A stretch of 64,000 nt of DNA from Ecdyonurus torrentis (taxonomy: Eukaryota; Arthropoda; Insecta; Ephemeroptera; Heptageniidae). The stretch is taken from NCBI GenBank assembly GCA_949318235.1, contig OX439135.1:24480550-24544549 (forward strand), given 5' to 3'. A program made the translations under genes and the position numbers. The notes under the pieces are model-generated. The model had not been told where the DNA came from, ran no database searches, and was given only the letters and a program-made list of their open reading frames with translations. Shown in pieces: positions 36,146 through 47,026 of this stretch; position 1 is the stretch's first letter; each line of letters starts with the position of its first letter.

Positions 36146-36775
36146 AGACAAAATAAAGTAATTATCATTTTTTTTAGATATAGGCCTATATAATAGAGAA
36201 AAACGTGATTTTATTTTGAAAACAAAGATGCATAATTATTATTATTTTATTATTGTGTTTGTTAAAATCTGTTTTATTAGTTTTTAGTGATTTTGTTTTT
36301 CAATTGTGAATATCTGTCAAATTTATAAATAAATTATGTACAAAAATCTACTTTTTATTTTTGTTTTCTAAATTGTCATACAATAGTTGATATCAAGACT
36401 GGCTGTAACCCAATTTTGTAGGCTTGTGTTTGGCGTAGAGTAAAAACCGCTTTTTGACTTGTAAGTCACTTCAACAGCCAATCTTAGCGGCAGATTACAA
36501 TGTTTTAGCAAATCATTAATTAACAATATTAATTGACTAAGGTGGATATTTATAAGAAAGAAAGACAGAAAGAAAAAGACTTATGGAGGTGCTCACTTTA
36601 CAATTCCTATATTATTATCTATAGCTCACGAAACAATATTTGGTCTCTAGTCCCAATTTACTAATTAGAGAATCTTCAAGTTTTATTAATGTTCCAATCA
36701 ACGTGCTCTAATCTATAGTAAATATTTTCTACATACCTCCATGTTATACTCAATAATATATTTTAATCAGCTTAT

Positions 36776-37081
36776 TTAAAGGTGTAGAACACATTGAACA
36801 AAAAAGTTGTGTAATATCCTAACAAACCTGAAAATCAATGTTGATTTGGCCGAAGTCATTGATTTCTAATTTATTTTCCATTCACAAAATGCTGCTGGCA
36901 GTCACTGACGTCACAGTTTGCCTGGTTTACGCGCGCCTTGGTTGGATATTATGTATTGTGTGTTAGTGATAATAATAATAATAAAAATTAGAAACCAACG
37001 ACTTTGGCCAAATCAACGTTGATTTTCAGGTTTGTTAGGATATTACACAACTTTTTTGTTTAAGGTGTTCTACGCCTTTAA
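36776..37081. repeat. TTAA-ended foldback family A, copy 1
   Basis: TTAA, then AAGGTGTAGAACACATTGAA, and at the other end its complement with TTAA. The arms contain 'gattttcaggtttgttagga' and its complement. Copies are at 44425, 46619 and 51802. It carries TGACGTCA near the middle. Confidence 0.8.
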
Positions 37082-37984
37082 ATTAGCGTCATGATATGCA
37101 TGTATGTATATTTAAATTAGAAAGTAGTTTTTACATGCAAAAGATAAAAACAAACAGTTTTCTGAAGTTATATTTTTATTTATACAGTAATTCATTGAAA
37201 TGCTACAACTGCACATTATGTATCAGATTAGAAAGAGAGAAAATATAATACACACACAAATGTCTGGCAGAAGGTCTTTAGACAAAAGGCATACCTAATA
37301 TACACTCTGGCCAAAACAAGGTCGTTCCCGCCAAAAGCTGTATCCGCGGTGCTAAACCAATCAGAGAGCGTGTTATAAACCTACTAGCCAATCACAGTTG
37401 ACTTTACATTGTTATAATTACACTGAATCTGCTCGAACTAGTATTAGGAGAAGAAATGTAGTAGTTTTTGTTTTATAACTATTTTTAGCACTGATATAAA
37501 CAGGATTGGAAGCTATTGTTGAAAAAATGTTCCTTGGCCTGGCTGTGGGCACAGGTAAAGCATATCGGGGAGCAGTGCACAGGTAGGGCCTTTTGTCTGT
37601 GGGCCTTCTATCTGCATGTATACGACACACACATACTTGATCATTTGTCATAACAACAGCGAGGCTACATTGTGATAACATAATTATACTATTTTACAGC
37701 ATTTTGATACAAATAATAATAAAATTGTAATAATACAATGTAAAATAAGAACAGTAAAATATGGCTTATATCAATAAAACACAGATTTTATTTATTTACA
37801 CGTACACTTGGTGCAACATAAATTTTTATTATTATTAATTTTTTATTTTATTTATTAAACACAATACGTGTACAACATACATATAAACATTCAATATAAG
37901 GACATACTCATAAACATTACATATAATAATATCAAAAACAAAACAGCATTATACATGCTGATCATTGCCCTCGGCATAATAGCC
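37082..37984. other. Gene-free stretch
   Basis: I see no supported gene. The inverted 3' end of an unknown element may lie at 37795-37930. The frames on the minus strand at 37418-37681 and 37891-38079 have no recognisable domain. Confidence 0.5.
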
Positions 37985-38370
37985 CTTACTAAAAGTCCTT
38001 GTCCACTTACTTTTTTATCATTTAGAATACTAGATTGATAATTACCATACCTTATTATCCATGAATTAGACACCAACATGTTGATTTTGTATTTATTTTG
38101 ACTGTTATATCACGTATCTGACGTCACAATGTACCGCCGCCAATCACAGTCACCGCTCTGGTCACGTGATAAATTTAAGCCCCTCCCTCAAGTTCTTTAC
38201 CCCTATCACGACCCCATTGGTACATTGTGACGTCAGATGCGTGAAATAGCCGCTAAAATGAAAATAAATACAAAATCAACATGTTGGTGTCTAATTCATG
38301 GATAATACGGTATGGTAATTATCAATCTAGTATTCTAAAGGATAAAAAAGTAAGTGGACAAGGGCTTTAA
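37985..38370. repeat. Foldback family G, copy 2 (uninterrupted)
   Basis: Contains the complete left arm 'ttttttatcatttagaatac' without the K insertion, the TGACGTCA words at 38118 and 38227, and ends 'agggctttaa'. It is the empty-site reference for family K in copy 1. Confidence 0.8.
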
Positions 38371-38599
38371 CTGTGAGTACATGTGAGATGATACTGATCA
38401 CATGTCAACCCACATAAGGAGCAAATACAATTATTAGTACAGATATGATATTCCTTTGTGTCACAAATTTTGTGATGAAATCTGTGGGTCTTCATATATG
38501 TTTTTTTCTTTGATTACATATTTAAACTGAAATGGTTTCCTAATTAATTAACCATACAATAATATTATGTACATTATAGTAAAATATATAAAATTATAC

Positions 38600-38652
38600 A
38601 AAAGAAAAAGACCGAGGAAACCAGCTCTGGTCTTACCATAGTCAAGTCTGCT
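38600..38652. repeat. Remnant of family F
   Basis: 'gaggaaaccagctctggtct' and 'taccatagtcaagt' match the ends of the family F foldbacks. Only one end is present. Confidence 0.4.
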
Positions 38653-38688
38653 ATGAAAATTAGCCTTTTTTTTTTTTTTTTTTATTTA

Positions 38689-39035
38689 TTAAAGGAATAG
38701 ACCTGAAGAAAACATAAGCATTTATATCACAAAACACTTGATGTGACTTACATAAATAACTTTAGTTTGTATCAAAACTCAACTGTAGTGCCGCAGCTGT
38801 GATCAGAATATTCAATTTATGCAACCCGCACAACATTTTCATACTAATTTTTGCATGTTTCTGACGTTATAAGCATGAATTTTTATGGAAATTGCATACT
38901 TTATGGTATTTTCGCGCTCTCTCGTGGGGCTACATTAACATTGTGGTAAAAATTGTCATCAGTTTTGAAGATCCCATTTCGTGTTTATTAATTAAAAATA
39001 AAGCACATGTTGTTTTATGTGGTCTATGGCTTTAA
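38689..39035 (-). repeat. MITE family B, copy 2, directly after the THAP gene stop codon
   Basis: 347 bp with TTAA at both ends and inverted copies of the family B termini. On the minus strand it begins six bases after the stop codon of the THAP-zinc-finger gene. It brings an AATAAA (38984-38989 on the minus strand), about 50 bases past the stop. The 3' untranslated region of that gene is therefore probably element-derived. Confidence 0.85.
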
Positions 39036-39041
39036 GTAAAA

Positions 39042-42000
39042 TTAATCTAAATCTATAACTTCTTCACCGTAAATTAATGGTTCTTCCACAATTTCAATTT
39101 TTTCAACAAATAATGTACATTCATCTGGGCGACATTTTGAAGTTTGATTTTGTATTTCTACTTGCTCTGAGTGACTTGATTTTACTTGCATTGCTGGAGT
39201 TGCCACACCACAGTTGTTACTATTAGAAACATCACCTTGGCCCATCTGGCCTGTTCGTGTATTTTGTGCTGTGTTTTGATGAATACTCAAGTGAAGTGCA
39301 ATATGTGACTGCAACAACATCTTAGAACTAAACACCCGATCACAGAAGCCACACTTGCAACTCTCTACTGTATTATCATCAATTTTGTGAGATTTGATAT
39401 GCAACGTCAAGTTAGAAATGGTGGACTCTAGCTGCTTACATATTGGACATTTGTAAATATTTTTGTGATATTTGCCATAGTGGTTTGTCAACCCTTTTAA
39501 ATCAGAGAACTTGGACATTTTACAAAACTTGCAGTGCCACGTGACGTCTCTCAATTTCTGTATGTACTTATGTAACTGCTCCACAGTTCTGAATACCTGA
39601 CCACATTTGCCACATTGGTAAGGAAACTTCTTAGTTTGCAACTTTGCGTCTACTACATAATCATGGTTGGACTGATAATATTTAATACACGACTCACATT
39701 TCGTCACCTTGTGAGGTTTGACTTGTTTTGATTGATTAGTGACCACTTTTTCTATTGATACATCGTCACAACGTGCCAATATCTCGCCAACTTCATTGAT
39801 TTCCAACGGATCACGCATATCAACGTCGTTATCTTCATTCACGACCAAATTCTTACTTTGCTTCTGTTCTTTAGCCGCAGTTTTAATATAGACAGCTTCA
39901 AATTGATGAGAATCATTCCGATATCTAGCTTCAAATTGATGACAATCTTTCCTATATTCAGCTTTAAATTCTGTCACTAAATGTTCGTTAATATGAAAAC
40001 TTAACGAATTTTTAGTTGGAAATGTTTCTTTACAAAAATGACACCCAAGGTGGTTGGCGTACTTAGGGACTTCTTGAGTGACAATTGAACTATTTTTACG
40101 ACACCTCCTGACATGACCATTGAAAGCTGTCAATGAAGAGACAATTTTCTTACAGTAAAAACATTGCTTGACTTCAGGCCTAAAACAATGGACTTTATTA
40201 TGTATACTGAACAGCTTATGGTTCATAAATCTCAAATTACAGATTTGACATTCTATTGTATTAATATTTACGTTGTTACTTTTATGTTCAGTTTGAATGT
40301 GATATTTTAAATGATCTTTATGATAATAAAGATAACAATATGGACAGAGACGAACTTCACCTTTTGGTTTATCTCTCGTTTTTGAATGTGATTCTGATTC
40401 TTTTTTTTCTGTTTCATTTTTATTATTTTCTTCAATATGGGCTTCTATGTGAACTTGTAATGTTTCTTTATATAAAAATACAGTTTTACAAAACTGACAT
40501 GCCATGTTAGTGGGACGTGCTTCTGGTTTAGACGTCCTATTTTTAATTAAATCTGTGTGCCGTAACATCATATGAGTCTTTACGTTACTTGGAGTTGTGT
40601 ATTTTTTTGAACAATATAAACATTTAAAAAGCTTAGGATTTTTATATCTCGATTCAGGCTTATTATTTGCTAGTTTACTAACAGCTACTTTGTTTCTCTG
40701 TTTTTTATGTATACGTTCCCTATGCATATACAGATCACTTAATCTTACGTATCTTTTACGACAATATTCGCACTCGTAGCTTTTTCTTCTCGAAGCAGTG
40801 CAGCTATGTAGGTTGAGCTGCGACAAGGCTTGAAATCTATTTTTACATAACGAGCAATAATAATTGTTTTTACTGTCCGATTGCAACCATTTCTCTTTCA
40901 AACTGTCACTTTTTGCTGTTATTGTTGAAGAATTTTTTTCAATTTCACTATTATTGGTGGGGTTTGAATTTAAAACGGAAGAATTTTCAATAGTTTTACT
41001 GATGTTGACAGGGCTTGAATTTGTAACGGAAGAATATTCTATAATTTTATTATTATTGGTGGAGTTTGAATTTATAACTGACGAATTTTCTATAATTTCA
41101 CTTTTATTGGCAGGGTTTAAATTTAAAACCGCAGAATTTTGTACAGTTTCACTTTTAATGGCAGGGTTTAAATTCCTTGGAACTTCAATGGAAGAATTGC
41201 CTATGGCTTTACATTTCACCATTTTAATTGATATTTGCGTGTTATTTTGTAACATTGAAGTAGCCTTGTAACCATATATTGCAGGATCTAGTAACTTATG
41301 ATTAAAATCAACTTCAACTTTTTTATCTGCAAATGAAAGTGGATCACAATTATTGTCATTTTTTGGTTCTGATTCAGTGAGATTTGAACCAATTTCTACG
41401 CTTTCAAAATTTTGTACGATATTGATTTGTTCATTTCTATTTATTTGTGACTTTGAATCTTCAGTACCATAATTATTATCATGATCTAATTGCAATGGGC
41501 TGTCGTGAAGATATCCTGCTTCTTCATAATGATCTTGAAGCAATGAACTCTCGTCAAGATACTCTGCTTCTTCATATTCGTGTGTCTGAATATGCAATTT
41601 ACATTTCTCTTCGTTTACAAATAATTTGGAACACGTTTCACATTTATAAAGTGCAATATCTCCTTTCTCGTGATTGATCATGTGTTCGTTGAATGTTTTT
41701 AATTTTGTGAACGTCAGATTACAAGATTCTTTAGGACAAGAATATAGCTGTACACTGTTGCCATATTTAGCTTGGCACGCTAGTATTGCAGGGTCCAGGA
41801 AATGTGGTTCAAAACTATGAGTTAGGGATGATTCAGTAGGGATGGCTTCAATTGCAGGGTCCAGAAAATGTGGCTCAAATGTGTGAGTTAGGGGTGATCC
41901 AGTAGGGGTGGTGTCAATTGCATGGTCCAGGAAATGTGGCTCAAAAGTGTGTGTTAGGGGTGATAGGGCTGGGGATGAGGGGGGTTCATAGCTTATTGGA

Positions 42001-42891
42001 TTGTAAGTGGGAGAAATAGAGGGTGTAACGTAAGCACTGGAGTGAGCCTCTACTACGCTTGCTCTCTTACGCTGCTGCCTCGTATTGCTGCTCTGACGCT
42101 GCTGCTTGCTACTCACGGCAGGCTCTACAAGACTTGGTATCTGTACGCTGTTCAGTGGAGCACATAGAGACGTAGAGGGAGAAACGTTATCACTGGAGTG
42201 AGCCTCCACATCGCTGCTCTGACGCTTCTGCTCCCTAATACTCCGACGCTGCCTCTCACTTAGAATAGGCTCAGCATTTTTCTGTCTGTTATCAATTCCA
42301 AATCTTTTCTTCTGTACGTTGGTCAGAGGAGCACACGTTGACGACATAGGTACGGCAGTTTCAATTAACTTTGGTACGACGAACTTTTCATGAGGCATGA
42401 GCTCCCTCATTCTCATGTTATGCTGGCAGTAGTCAGTTTTCATGTTGAAATGTTTGCTGCAGATTATTTGGCGTGGAGTTAGGTACGTGGCTGGGATTTT
42501 TAATGCTTTGCTCCATTCTTGCATCCTGGGGAACAAACAAAATATTGTAATAACCTAAACAAAAATAATAATACAGTCAACCGGGGTGAAATTGAAACTC
42601 CAATCATGTGCAAGCTTTTATTTTTTCCTATCTTGCTAGACACAGAGCACTTTGAAGGCAGCTCTGTGATTGGCTTTCAATTTCACCCCGGTTGACTGTA
42701 ATAAAAAGAAACAAGAGTTGTGACAGATATTTTCAAAATAATTATGTTTACCATACTGAAGAGATATATAACCATACCCTGGTCTTACCCAGGGTAGGCT
42801 CACTAGGGTGTTGTGACGTCAGGTGAATTGTTTTGCCCAGAAGGTTAACATTGCATTTTCTGGTACAAGTGACGTCACAGCTACTAGTGAG

Positions 42892-42925
<34 letters not shown>

Positions 42926-44291
42926 GTCTTACCATAGTGAAGAGAGTCCCATAGTTTGGTGACAAATCTTGCTAGTACAGATATAAAAAACTAACACATA
43001 TTGGATAGCTTTTGGCAATGAACTCCAAGAGAGATAAAGTGTGTAAGTAAGGGCTGACGTAGTTTTTGAAGTCAAAAAAACAGGGTTTCAAAAAACCTGT
43101 TTTTAAAAAAGCCTGCAGTAGTAGGTTTTATTAAAAAAAAATGTGGGTTTTATTATTATTATAAACATACCGGTACATGTAAAAGCATTTTTTAAGCGTT
43201 GTTATTTATTCCATTTATATTTTGTATGAAATTAAAAATAAACAAGAACTTTTTATATTGGGACCATCATTTATTTCACTCAAAAAAAAAAAATTAAAAA
43301 AAAAAGTTAATATTATAAAAGTATAAATAAAAGAAACAGCAAATTAATGAACTGGTGGAAGAAAAAAGTTAACATGTTTCAAATCATATTTAAGCTTTAT
43401 ATTTTCTTAAAAGCAATTCTTTTACTTAAAAAAATATATTAACAATTAAAAAAAAAGTGGGTTTATTTTTATTATTATTATTATTATTTTTTTGGCTGGG
43501 CTAAATTCCAAAACCCTGCAAAAACACTCCATTTCTTTGGAGTTGAAAGCTATCAAATGTGTTAGTATTTTAAATATCTCTGTGCTAGCAAACTATGGAC
43601 TATATCTCTTCACTACCCAGTAAACCACAGTTTTTCACAAGTAGTTTGCAAGTACTTTTCCGATGTAAGAGTGTCACTCCCAGCTCATGTGACGTCACTG
43701 GTACTGACATTCTTGCATCGTAAAAGTACTTGCAATGTACATGTGAAAAAACTGTGGTTTACTGGGTATGGTAAGACCAGCGTCTACTTGTCTTTCAAAT
43801 TTACCATACAGTACTTAAACACAATAGTTTATATTTTGTAATATCTTAATTTTTTTTAAGGGTGAACCGAGGTGAAATTGAAAGCCAATCATAGAGCTGC
43901 TTTCAAAGTGCTCTGTGTGTAGTGAGATAGGGAAAACTGAAAGCTTGCACATGATTGGAGTTACAATTTCACCCCACTTTCAAATTCATCCCGGTTGACC
44001 ACCTAAAACATGGACAAATTAATTTGAAAGTAGGTACACATGCTACTGAAGCCAATACAAACTTAAGCTGAAATAAAAAAGGGGGGGGGGAAGTTCCGTC
44101 ATTTTGGAGGTTACAGTCCTTAATTAAATTTAATAATAAACAAATATTAATTAATGTACTGTAATAATATTAATTAATATTTGTTCCCCTCACCTCTTTT
44201 TGTTTCTAATGATTGGTCCCAAGCTGTGAAACCAAAAGTTCCGATCATCGTCGTAGTTCTTGCAACCCCCCACCACGCACTTCCTCGGCAT
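39042..44291 (-). CDS. THAP domain plus C2H2 zinc-finger protein (2 coding exons)
   Basis: Coding exons on the minus strand are 44291-44194 and 42525-39042. AG at 44194 and G at 42525 join to keep the frame, giving 1193 aa. A THAP domain spans both exons: C5, C10, W37, C55 and H58 (C-x4-C-x44-C-x2-H), followed by FVVPKLI where THAP proteins carry an AVPTIF-like motif. THAP domains bind DNA through zinc. About 14 C2H2 or C2H2-like fingers follow, most between residues about 290 and 1120. Two internal repeat arrays separate them (three 22-residue units, 221-286; five 17-residue units, 484-568). Fingers of the type CGKCGQVF...YIQKL lack standard histidines. The start codon lies 20 bases after an acceptor (ttttgcag), so a noncoding 5' exon is expected. 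It is a paralogue of the genes at 47027 and 63542, and is likely a nuclear DNA-binding regulator; targets are unknown. The intron holds MITEs. Confidence 0.9.
40920..41174 (-). repeat. Five 51-bp coding repeats in the THAP gene
   Basis: Residues 484-568 form five units of 17 residues, of the pattern N-x-N-P-x-x-K-S-E-I-I-E-N-S-S-V-x. They are low-complexity and Asn/Ser-rich, and likely disordered. The first units carry LNPA, which echoes the LDPAI motif found elsewhere in the protein. Confidence 0.85.
41766..41963 (-). repeat. Three 66-bp coding repeats in the THAP gene
   Basis: Residues 221-286 are three tandem 22-residue units, each with FEPHFLDPAI (LDHAI in the first). The DNA of the units is also very similar, so the expansion is recent. 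The same LDPAI word occurs once more near residue 445 of this protein, and as FDPAI in the neighbouring paralogue. Confidence 0.9.
42574..42698. repeat. TA-flanked palindromic MITE in the THAP gene intron
   Basis: 125 bp with inverted ends CAGTCAACCGGGGTGAAATT, flanked by TA. It ends about 50 bases from the acceptor of coding exon 2. A diverged copy lies at 43861-44002. Confidence 0.8.
42776..42923. repeat. Inverted repeat with a long poly-C run
   Basis: 'ggctcactag' and 'ctagtgagcc' bracket two TGACGTCA octamers. A run of about 30 C follows (42894-42923), which may be an assembly or expansion artefact. Confidence 0.5.
42924..43785. repeat. Large family F foldback with a nested TA-flanked MITE
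   Basis: The left arm from 42924 ('cttaccatagtgaagagagt', 'ggtgacaaatcttgctagta') pairs with the right arm ('gtgctagcaaactatggact' ... 'tggtaagaccag'). The loop is about 470 bp and contains A-rich and T-rich DNA. The right arm is split at 43616-43766. Confidence 0.7.
43616..43766. repeat. TA-flanked MITE nested in family F
   Basis: 151 bp with inverted ends CCCAGTAAACCACAGTTTTT, between 'cttcacTA' and 'TAtggtaagacc'. The uninterrupted family copy near 26970 reads 'cttcactatggtaagacc', so the target was TA. A TGACGTCA octamer lies near its centre. Confidence 0.85.
43861..44002. repeat. Diverged second copy of the 42574 MITE
   Basis: 'gtgaaattgaaagccaatca', 'aaagtgctctgtg' and a terminal 'cccggttgac' match the element at 42574 in reverse, with extra bases near the right end. 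Confidence 0.6.
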
Positions 44292-44424
44292 CTTGACTTG
44301 ACGTGCTGCAAAATATATAAATTGTCATTATCAATCTTAAAGTAAATGATAGAATTAACAGCCCTGGCCTTACTTACTTACCACAGTATACATAATATAT
44401 GGTAATATATTTATATTATATGAT

Positions 44425-44735
44425 TTAAAGGCATGATAGAACACGTTGCACAAAAAACATGTCTAGTAATAATACTGCATTATCCTAACATGCAATTGAT
44501 TTCTAATATAATTTCCATGCACAAAATAGCAGCTGCGGGATTATGACGTCACAGCTCGTTTTTCTTGCGCGTGGACATGGGCTGTGACGTCACAAACCCG
44601 CAGCTGCCATTTTGTGGTGAATGTACATAAAATAAATTAGAAATCAATGACTTGCCAAATCAACGTTGATATTTAGGTATGTTAGGATGATATTAGACAA
44701 TTGTTTTTGTTCAACATATTCTACGTCTTTCAAAA
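44425..44735. repeat. TTAA-ended foldback family A, copy 2 (right end decayed)
   Basis: TTAAAGGCATGATAGAACAC on the left and 'atattctacgtctttc' on the right; the arms match the other family A copies. Two TGACGTCA octamers flank the centre. It lies just upstream of the first THAP coding exon, in the predicted 5' untranslated intron. Confidence 0.7.
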
Positions 44736-45185
44736 TATTCGTTTATATGTATGCATATATGAATAAGCAGCCCATTAAATAATTACATATGCGGGCACCA
44801 TCAATGGCATCCACATTTGTACATTTTTTTTTTTTATGGAAGCCATAGCCATACATATTACATATATATAGTTTCATCTGGTATGCGTGTATTATATATT
44901 ACTTAAATACATTCACAACATTAATTATTTTTAAATAAATCAACGTATTTTATCGTTATCAAAATAATATTTAAACATATATCACTGACCCATAACGGAA
45001 ATACAAAACTTTCAAATATTATGCATCGTAAATACGACCAAAGGAACACTAGATCGTCTAAATTTTGACAAAATAATGTATATTTAACATTCATACTTAC
45101 TCTATATGTGCACAAAACTTCTAAAATCAATCTAATCAATAGAATTTTCTGTTAATTCGAGGAAATACGTCATCTACTGAGACTT

Positions 45186-45292
45186 GTTTACGTTTTCCAG
45201 CGGCAACAACTGGAGGCGAGGCGAGCAGCAGCTGAAAATTTTTACCAAACGACAAGGTAGCCAACTAAATAAAATTTTACTAAATTTAGTGA
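45186..45292 (-). promoter_or_regulatory. Predicted noncoding first exon and promoter of the THAP gene
   Basis: On the minus strand: palindrome ACTAAATTTAGT (45279-45290), then TTAGTTGGC, then a GC-rich stretch ending GCTGGAAAAC before donor GTAAAC (45186-45191). The paired acceptor would be at about 44311, before the first coding exon. The same order of words is found upstream of the two other C2H2 paralogues (54658-54726 and 61822-61920). Inference from sequence only. Confidence 0.5.
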
Positions 45293-45634
45293 GTTAATCG
45301 TTATATTAATTTTAATTATTGATAATGATTAATATATTAATTAAAAAACTTGCTCTACTTAAATGTGTGAATCAGGTGTAAATTTTAATTATTATTTCAT
45401 TGATTAAGGCATATGAACATTTCGTAGAAATACTCCACTGGACTTTACGACTTTATTCACTGTAAAAATTTAAATTATTATTTTAGCCGCCTTCGTTTTT
45501 CACATAAATTATTTTTTGTTCGTTATATTACTTATATAATTAATTAATATTCTAATATACAGACTATATAAGGGAAAGAATTTTTTCTTCTTCATTTTTT
45601 TCCTTCTTTAATTTTAAGAGTCACATTTTACACA

Positions 45635-45638
<4 letters not shown>

Positions 45639-45681
<43 letters not shown>
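45639..45681. repeat. (TA)n microsatellite
   Basis: About 43 bp of TA repeats upstream of the THAP gene. Confidence 0.9.
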
Positions 45682-45683
<2 letters not shown>

Positions 45684-45800
45684 TAGTCTTTTTAATTTCA
45701 AACTCGGACATAAAATAAAAAAAATTAATTCAAAATGATACATTTTAATACGCATGCAGTACAGCTTTATACAAATAAAAACTAACAAAAATTACACATA

Positions 45801-45967
45801 GGGTTGTAAGCTGCAACCTATATAGTTAAACCTTAGTTCTATATTTTTTTTAAATTTGCAACATTCATATAATAACGACTTATAACTATGGTTTAAATTG
45901 CTAGTTAACTAGTTATTAACTTTAGTTAATTATAGTTTTAACTAGTTAGGTAGCGTTGCAGCTATGG
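45801..45967. repeat. Family K element, solo copy
   Basis: About 167 bp, 'gttgtaagctgcaaccta' on the left and 'gtagcgttgcagctat' on the right, with 'agttaaacctta' and 'taactagttag' inside. It matches the outer parts of the K element at 25095, so K without L is about this size. Confidence 0.65.
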
Positions 45968-46007
45968 GATAGAAATAATTGTATAAATGTGAGCCAAATT
46001 TTATATT

Positions 46008-46230
46008 TACATATCGATGCTTACCCGGCCGTCAAAGTGAACAAACTATACACTTTACAAATTTTATGAAAAATGAACGTTCTCTACACTTTACAAATTC
46101 CAAGTTCACCCATATAGTTCGCACGTTAAAACACGTAGAAGCATGAAACGCAGATCGTTCATTTTGAGTGAAATTTGTAAAGTGTACGTATGTAGTGAGT
46201 TCACTTTGATGGGTAAACATCGATATATAT
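46008..46230. repeat. Foldback element
   Basis: 'ccgtcaaagtgaac' near 46030 pairs with 'gttcactttgatggg' near 46199, and 'acactttacaaattt' with 'aaatttgtaaagtgt'. The ends share 'atcgat'. The open frames across it are by-products. Confidence 0.55.
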
Positions 46231-46387
46231 AATATACACCTCTTTTCACAGAAATTGATACGTAGGTGCATATTTGCATACTGATCAAGCATGGTTAAAT
46301 GAAGCAGTTTAGCAGTTTTTGTGGGAGCTTTTAGTTATTTGAATAATCTGCACATAAAAAAAAATAATAATAAATTTCACATAATTT

Positions 46388-46495
46388 ATTTTCGTAAACC
46401 CTGTTCTCTTGCACCAAAAAATGCGCATTCCATTTGAATAACCAAAGGCGATTGTCATTTTAGGAGCAGAGAACAGGGTTTACAAACAGCATTAT
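46388..46495. repeat. Short foldback family H, copy 2
   Basis: 'cgtaaaccctgttctcttgc' to 'gaacagggtttacaaacagc'. About 108 bp and close in sequence to the copies at 53445 and 62849. Confidence 0.8.
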
Positions 46496-46618
46496 TGTAC
46501 TGATATAATGGTCCACAAAAATGTTGATAGCAACACAAAATGTTATTATAAAAGAGCAGTCAGATATACCTATATTATAAACCTGTATTTCAGTTCTGGG
46601 TTCAGTCACATTGCTCAT

Positions 46619-46935
46619 TTAAAGGCGTAGAACACCTTGAACAAAAAACTTGCCTAATATCCTAAAATAACCAAATATCAACATTATTTTAGCCGGAGTC
46701 ATTGATTTCTAATTTATTTTCCATTTACAAAATGTCAGTTGCTGGTTTACTACGTCACAGCTCGCCTGTTTCCGCGCACGTGGACCAGGCGAGCTGTGAA
46801 GTAGTAAACTCGCAACTGACATTTTGTAAATGGAAAATAAATTAGAAATCAATGACTCTGGCCAAAATAATGTTGACATTTGGGTATGTTAGGATATTAG
46901 GCAAGTTTTTTGTTCAAGGTGTTCTACGCCTTTAA
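46619..46935. repeat. TTAA-ended foldback family A, copy 3
   Basis: 317 bp with TTAAAGGCGTAGAACACCTT and the exact complement at the other end. The arms pair along almost the whole length. It ends 92 bases after the stop codon of the C2H2 gene on the minus strand, so it may lie in that gene's 3' untranslated region. Confidence 0.85.
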
Positions 46936-47026
46936 GGAGGGACGTTAAATTGATACTAATGGAGGTTTAGAATTAATTTTTGTTGCCCATTACTATTTGA
47001 GTTGAAAAATCCAAATACTACAAAGG

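Noticed and set aside
40597..41677. Plus-strand frames inside the THAP gene
   Set aside because: They are antisense to the coding minisatellites and zinc-finger region.
42894..42923. Poly-C run as a functional element
   Set aside because: A run this long next to a repeat border may be a sequencing or assembly artefact; nothing else supports function.
46032..46292. 86-aa minus-strand frame
   Set aside because: It lies across an inverted repeat and has no recognisable domain.
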